Of a stretch of 7,460 bases of DNA, positions 4,918 through 7,460 are shown piece by piece; position 1 is the stretch's first letter; each line of letters opens with the position of its first letter. Under the pieces are notes generated by a model. It saw only the letters and a list, made by a program, of their open reading frames with translations, had not been told where the DNA came from and searched no databases. Source of the DNA: Actinomycetes bacterium (lineage in GTDB: Bacteria; Actinomycetota; Actinomycetes; Actinomycetales; Microbacteriaceae); the NCBI GenBank assembly GCA_023421635.1, contig JAEZSU010000111.1:1-7460 (forward strand), read 5' to 3'. The translations under genes and the position numbers were made by a program.

Positions 4918-5709
4918 ATGACGACGAGGCTGTCGAAGAAGGTCGCCGAGGACGAACTGCGCCGCCTGCAGGCGCAGCTGGTCGACATGCAGGCCTGGGT
5001 GCAGGCCACCGGCGCGCGCATCGTTGTGATCTTCGAGGGCCGGGATGCGGCGGGCAAGGGCTCCACCATCACCCGCGTCACGCAGTACCTCAATCCCCGC
5101 GTGGCGCGGGTGGTGGCGTTGCCCATGCCCACCGAGCGGGAACGCAGCCAGTGGTACTTCCAGCGGTACATCGCCCACCTGCCCGCGGCGGGCGAGATCG
5201 TGCTGATGGACCGGTCCTGGTACAACCGCGCCGGCGTCGAGCGGGTGATGGGCTACTGCACGCCGGCACAGTACGAGCGCTTCCTCGATCAGGCGCCGCA
5301 GTTCGAGCGCATGCTCGTCGAGGACGGCATCCTGCTGCGCAAGTACTGGTTCAGCGTGTCCGACGTGGAGCAGGAGCGCCGGTTCCACGACCGCGCGGAC
5401 GACCCCATGCGCCGGTGGAAGCTCAGCCCCACCGACCTCGAGGCGATCACGCGGTGGGAGGCGTACTCGCAGGCGAAGGACGCCATGTTCGCCCGCACCG
5501 ACACCGAGGACGCGCCGTGGTTCGAGGTCGACAACGACGACAAGCGGCGCGGGCGGATCAACATGATCCACCATCTGCTGGCGAGCATCCCCTGGCACCA
5601 GGTCGAACGGGAGCCCCTCGTGATCCCGTCTCGCCCGGCGCGAACGGCGACCGCCCGTCCGCCGGCGGGCGACCGGCGCCTCGTCCCGGACCACGCCGCG
5701 ACCCTGTGA
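4918..5709 (+). CDS. ppk2: Polyphosphate kinase 2, class I
   Basis: A 263-residue single-domain PPK2. Such enzymes transfer phosphate between polyphosphate and nucleoside di/monophosphates, mostly making GTP or ATP from polyP in class I. The Walker A loop is FEGRDAAGKGST (39-50) and the Walker B region is EIVLMDRSWYNRAGVERVMG (93-112). RKYWFSVSDVEQERRF (141-156) then leads into the Arg/Lys-rich lid with DDPMRRWKLSP (161-171). All catalytic features expected of the family are intact. The kinase domain ends near SIPW (223-226). The last 30 residues are Pro/Arg/Ala-rich and probably disordered. The nucleotide specificity cannot be read from the sequence. It follows dapD by 27 nt in the same direction but seems to have its own promoter, and it converges on the lactate permease with 28 nt between stop codons. 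Confidence 0.92.
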   Translation: MTTRLSKKVAEDELRRLQAQLVDMQAWVQATGARIVVIFEGRDAAGKGSTITRVTQYLNPRVARVVALPMPTERERSQWYFQRYIAHLPAAGEIVLMDRSWYNRAGVERVMGYCTPAQYERFLDQAPQFERMLVEDGILLRKYWFSVSDVEQERRFHDRADDPMRRWKLSPTDLEAITRWEAYSQAKDAMFARTDTEDAPWFEVDNDDKRRGRINMIHHLLASIPWHQVEREPLVIPSRPARTATARPPAGDRRLVPDHAATL

Positions 5710-5718
5710 CCGCAGGGT
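5701..5718. terminator. Short hairpin at the ppk2/lactate permease junction, weak
   Basis: ACCCTG (5701-5706) and CAGGGT (5713-5718) can form a 6-bp stem with a 6-nt loop that contains the ppk2 stop codon. No U tract follows on either strand. With only 28 nt between the two stop codons this is the best hairpin available, but its role as a terminator is doubtful. Confidence 0.3.
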
Positions 5719-5737
5719 GCCGGGGTTCCGCCTCCGG

Positions 5738-7339
5738 TCAGAAGATGATCGGCAGCGCGAAGCACCAGGCGCAGATGAACACCAGCATCCCGAGGCTGTA
5801 GAGCACCGACGCCCGCAGGATCTCGCTCTCGCGCCCGGACAGTCCGACCGCGCCCGCGGCGATGGCGATCGACTGCGGCGAGATCACCTTCGCGGTCGTG
5901 CCTCCCGCGGTGTTGCCGGCCACGAGCAGCGCCGGGTCGACCGCGATGCGTTCGGCCGCCGCCACCTGCAGCGGGCCGAACAGCGTGTTGTTGTTGACCA
6001 CGGAGCCCGTGAGGAAGACGCCGATCCAGCCGATGATCGGCGCGAGCAGCGGCACGACCGGCCCAGCCGCCCCGAGGGCCTCCCCCATGGCCACGGAACC
6101 GCCGGAGTAGTTGGCGAGGTTGGCCAGCATGAGGATGAGCGCGATGAGCACCAGCGCCTGCCACAGCATCGCCACGGTGCGACCGAGTTCCCGCCAGAGG
6201 TCGCGCCAGCGGAGCGCCGGGGTCGTCAGGAACGACACGAGCACGGCGAGCAGGATCGCGGTGCCGGTCGCGTTGAGGGGCGTGAAACTGAACGAGGCAC
6301 CCATCACGCCGGCGGCGTTCTCGATCCGCCCGGTGAGCCCGGGGATCGACCAGGTGGACACCGCCCAGGCGAGCGGGCCGTCCTCGGCGAACAGCGCTTT
6401 GAAGGCGGGCAGGCTCCACACCAGGATGAACGCGGTGAGGATGTAGAACGGGCTCCAGGCCGCGCCGATCCGGCCGAGCGAATGGGCTTCGGCCGCCGGT
6501 GCGGGTGCGTCGTCGACGCGGAACACCCGCTTGGGGTGCCAGACACGGCCGAACAGGAACACCGCCACCATGCCGGCGAGCCCTGCACCGACGTCAGCGA
6601 GTTCGGGCCCCAGGAACCAGAGCACGCCCGCCTGCACGCCGCTGAAGACGATCGTGACCACGAGCGCCATGGGCCACGTCTCCCGGAGCCCCCGCCAGCC
6701 GTCGATGATGAGGACGAGCAGGAACGGGATCAGCAGCGTCAGCGGCCCGAGGAGGATCACGAGCGAGCGGGACAGGTCGAGCACGTCGATACCGGTCACC
6801 TGCGCCCCGACGAGGACGGGGATGCCGATCGCACCGTACGCACCGGCGGCGGCGTTCGCCACCAGGGAGAGCATGGCGGCCTTGACCGGGCGGAACCCGA
6901 GCTGGACGAGCAGTGCTGCACAGATCGCGATCGGCACGCCGAACCCCGCGGCGCCCTCCAGGAACGCGCCGAACGCGAAGCTGATCAGCAGCACCTGGAT
7001 GCGCTGATCGTGCGAGACGCCGCCGATCGAGGAGCGGATGACGTCGAACCTGCCGCTGGCGACGGCGAGACGGTAGAGCCACACCGCCATGACGATGATG
7101 TAGGCGATCGGCCAGATGGCGGTGAGCAGGCCCAGCAGGCTCGCTCCGCCGGCGGCGGGTGCGGGCAGGCCGAACACGAGCACCGCGACGAGGAGCTCCG
7201 CCACGAGCGCGATCGCCGCTGCGATGATGCCCTTCAGCCGGAGCACGACCAGACCGAGCAGGAAGACCACGATGGGCACGGCCGCCACCAGCGCGGAGAG
7301 CCACACGTTGCCGAGCGGATCTGTCGATTGGATCCACAT
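5738..7339 (-). CDS. lctP: L-lactate permease family transporter (LctP)
   Basis: A 533-residue, highly hydrophobic protein with about 12-14 likely membrane helices from end to end. Family marks are FGAFLEGAAGFGVPIAI (123-139), LTGSVVNNNTLFGPLQ (443-458) and AGNTAGGTTAKVISPQSIA (474-492). These match the LctP family (TC 2.A.14), proton symporters for lactate and glycolate; the length is close to E. coli LldP. Two positions differ from the usual motifs as I recall them: VVNNNTLF where most have DTSSNALF, and GGTTAKVISPQS where most have GGVMGKMISPQS. The substrate preference may therefore differ. Start ATG 7339 has GAAGG 10 nt upstream, and no in-frame start lies nearby. Its ~120-nt upstream region holds a candidate -10 and an inverted repeat. 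No lactate dehydrogenase or lld gene is visible next to it. It converges on ppk2. Confidence 0.9.
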   Translation of the reverse strand: MWIQSTDPLGNVWLSALVAAVPIVVFLLGLVVLRLKGIIAAAIALVAELLVAVLVFGLPAPAAGGASLLGLLTAIWPIAYIIVMAVWLYRLAVASGRFDVIRSSIGGVSHDQRIQVLLISFAFGAFLEGAAGFGVPIAICAALLVQLGFRPVKAAMLSLVANAAAGAYGAIGIPVLVGAQVTGIDVLDLSRSLVILLGPLTLLIPFLLVLIIDGWRGLRETWPMALVVTIVFSGVQAGVLWFLGPELADVGAGLAGMVAVFLFGRVWHPKRVFRVDDAPAPAAEAHSLGRIGAAWSPFYILTAFILVWSLPAFKALFAEDGPLAWAVSTWSIPGLTGRIENAAGVMGASFSFTPLNATGTAILLAVLVSFLTTPALRWRDLWRELGRTVAMLWQALVLIALILMLANLANYSGGSVAMGEALGAAGPVVPLLAPIIGWIGVFLTGSVVNNNTLFGPLQVAAAERIAVDPALLVAGNTAGGTTAKVISPQSIAIAAGAVGLSGRESEILRASVLYSLGMLVFICAWCFALPIIF

Positions 7340-7380
7340 GGACGGACCGCCTTCACCTCGCCGGGCCTGCTGTCCACGAC

Positions 7381-7386
7381 ACGGTA
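7381..7386 (-). promoter_or_regulatory. Candidate -10 of the lactate permease gene
   Basis: TACCGT on the minus strand, with TTCTCC 17 nt upstream (7404-7409) as a poor -35. It predicts a leader of about 35 nt containing GAAGG (7350-7354), 10 nt before the ATG. Confidence 0.3.
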
Positions 7387-7413
7387 GGACCTGCGCGGTG
7401 GCCGGAGAAGGGC

Positions 7414-7426
7414 TTGTGTCACACGA
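7414..7426. promoter_or_regulatory. Inverted repeat, possible operator upstream of lactate permease
   Basis: TTGTGTCACACGA is a near-perfect palindrome about position 7420 (GTGT-C-ACAC exact, one mismatch in the outer pairs). It lies just upstream of the candidate -35. GntR/FadR-type regulators such as LldR use TnGTnnnACnA-like sites. This one has the same ends with a 5-nt centre, so it is only a candidate. Confidence 0.3.
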
Positions 7427-7434
7427 ATGGAAGA

Positions 7435-7457
7435 GCCCCGCGCGATGCGCCGGGGGC
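7435..7457. terminator. GC-rich hairpin at right edge, possible terminator of the next gene
   Basis: GCCCC+GCGC (7435-7443) can pair with GCGC+GGGGC (7447-7457) around a GAT loop with a 2-nt bulge. On the minus strand it is followed by CTCTTCCATT, a modest pyrimidine run, which would suit a terminator for a minus-strand gene beyond the window. The evidence is limited by the window edge. Confidence 0.3.
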
Positions 7458-7460
7458 GTG

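Noticed and set aside
1615..5694. Very long open frame of 1359 codons on the minus strand, seemingly a giant protein
   Set aside because: Only its last 398 codons are a real gene (the PIG-V-like protein). The rest runs antisense to ppk2 and dapD and out of frame through dapE. High GC makes stop codons rare, and the translation is Arg/Gly/His-rich low-complexity sequence with no motif.
5717..7387. Open frame of 556 codons on the plus strand
   Set aside because: It is exactly antisense to the lactate permease gene. The product is full of D, E, H, R and Q without domains, the usual antisense image of a hydrophobic gene.
7427..7460. ATG at 7427 as a possible divergent gene start on the plus strand
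   Set aside because: Only 11 codons are visible, the purine-rich GGAGAAGGG is too far (about 14 nt) upstream, and the region also forms a hairpin. Not enough to call a gene.

Overview
The window is about 70% G+C by eye, with codons ending mostly in G or C and very little non-coding DNA. Gene content and TAnnnT-type promoters point to a high-GC actinobacterium. The family Microbacteriaceae (a Microbacterium-like organism) is my best guess, from gene content only. It reads as ordinary chromosome: I see no transposase, integrase, tRNA, rRNA, CRISPR array or phage gene, and no gap longer than about 120 bases lacks a gene.

Layout, left to right. A truncated small membrane protein (minus) sits 4 nt behind tatB (minus), the TatB subunit of twin-arginine export. 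A SAM-dependent O-methyltransferase (plus) diverges from tatB. It converges on a 56-residue DUF3117 protein (minus), with a perfect 20-bp hairpin terminator between them. Next come a multi-pass PIG-V-like membrane glycosyltransferase (minus) and dapE (minus), probably co-transcribed from the dapE side. dapD (plus) diverges from dapE across only 43 bp and is followed 27 bp later by a class I polyphosphate kinase 2 (plus). An L-lactate permease family gene (minus) converges on ppk2 and fills the right end.

How the genes relate. DapD and DapE are the succinylation and desuccinylation steps of the succinylase route to meso-diaminopimelate and lysine, here paired back to back. The order and relative orientation dapD / dapE / DUF3117 / O-methyltransferase / tatB matches, inverted, what I recall of the Mycobacterium tuberculosis Rv1201c-Rv1224 region. 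In that region sigE, rseA and htrA separate the methyltransferase from tatB; here they are missing. The PIG-V-like gene, ppk2 and the lactate permease have no obvious pathway link to the rest.

The most distinctive feature is regulatory. Four of the seven complete-looking gene starts (tatB, dapE, dapD, ppk2) have a TAnnnT hexamer exactly 6 nt before the ATG, which places transcription initiation at or next to the start codon and predicts leaderless mRNAs. The dapE and dapD promoters also overlap and carry an inverted repeat across both -10 elements. I did not find a convincing undescribed multi-gene system.
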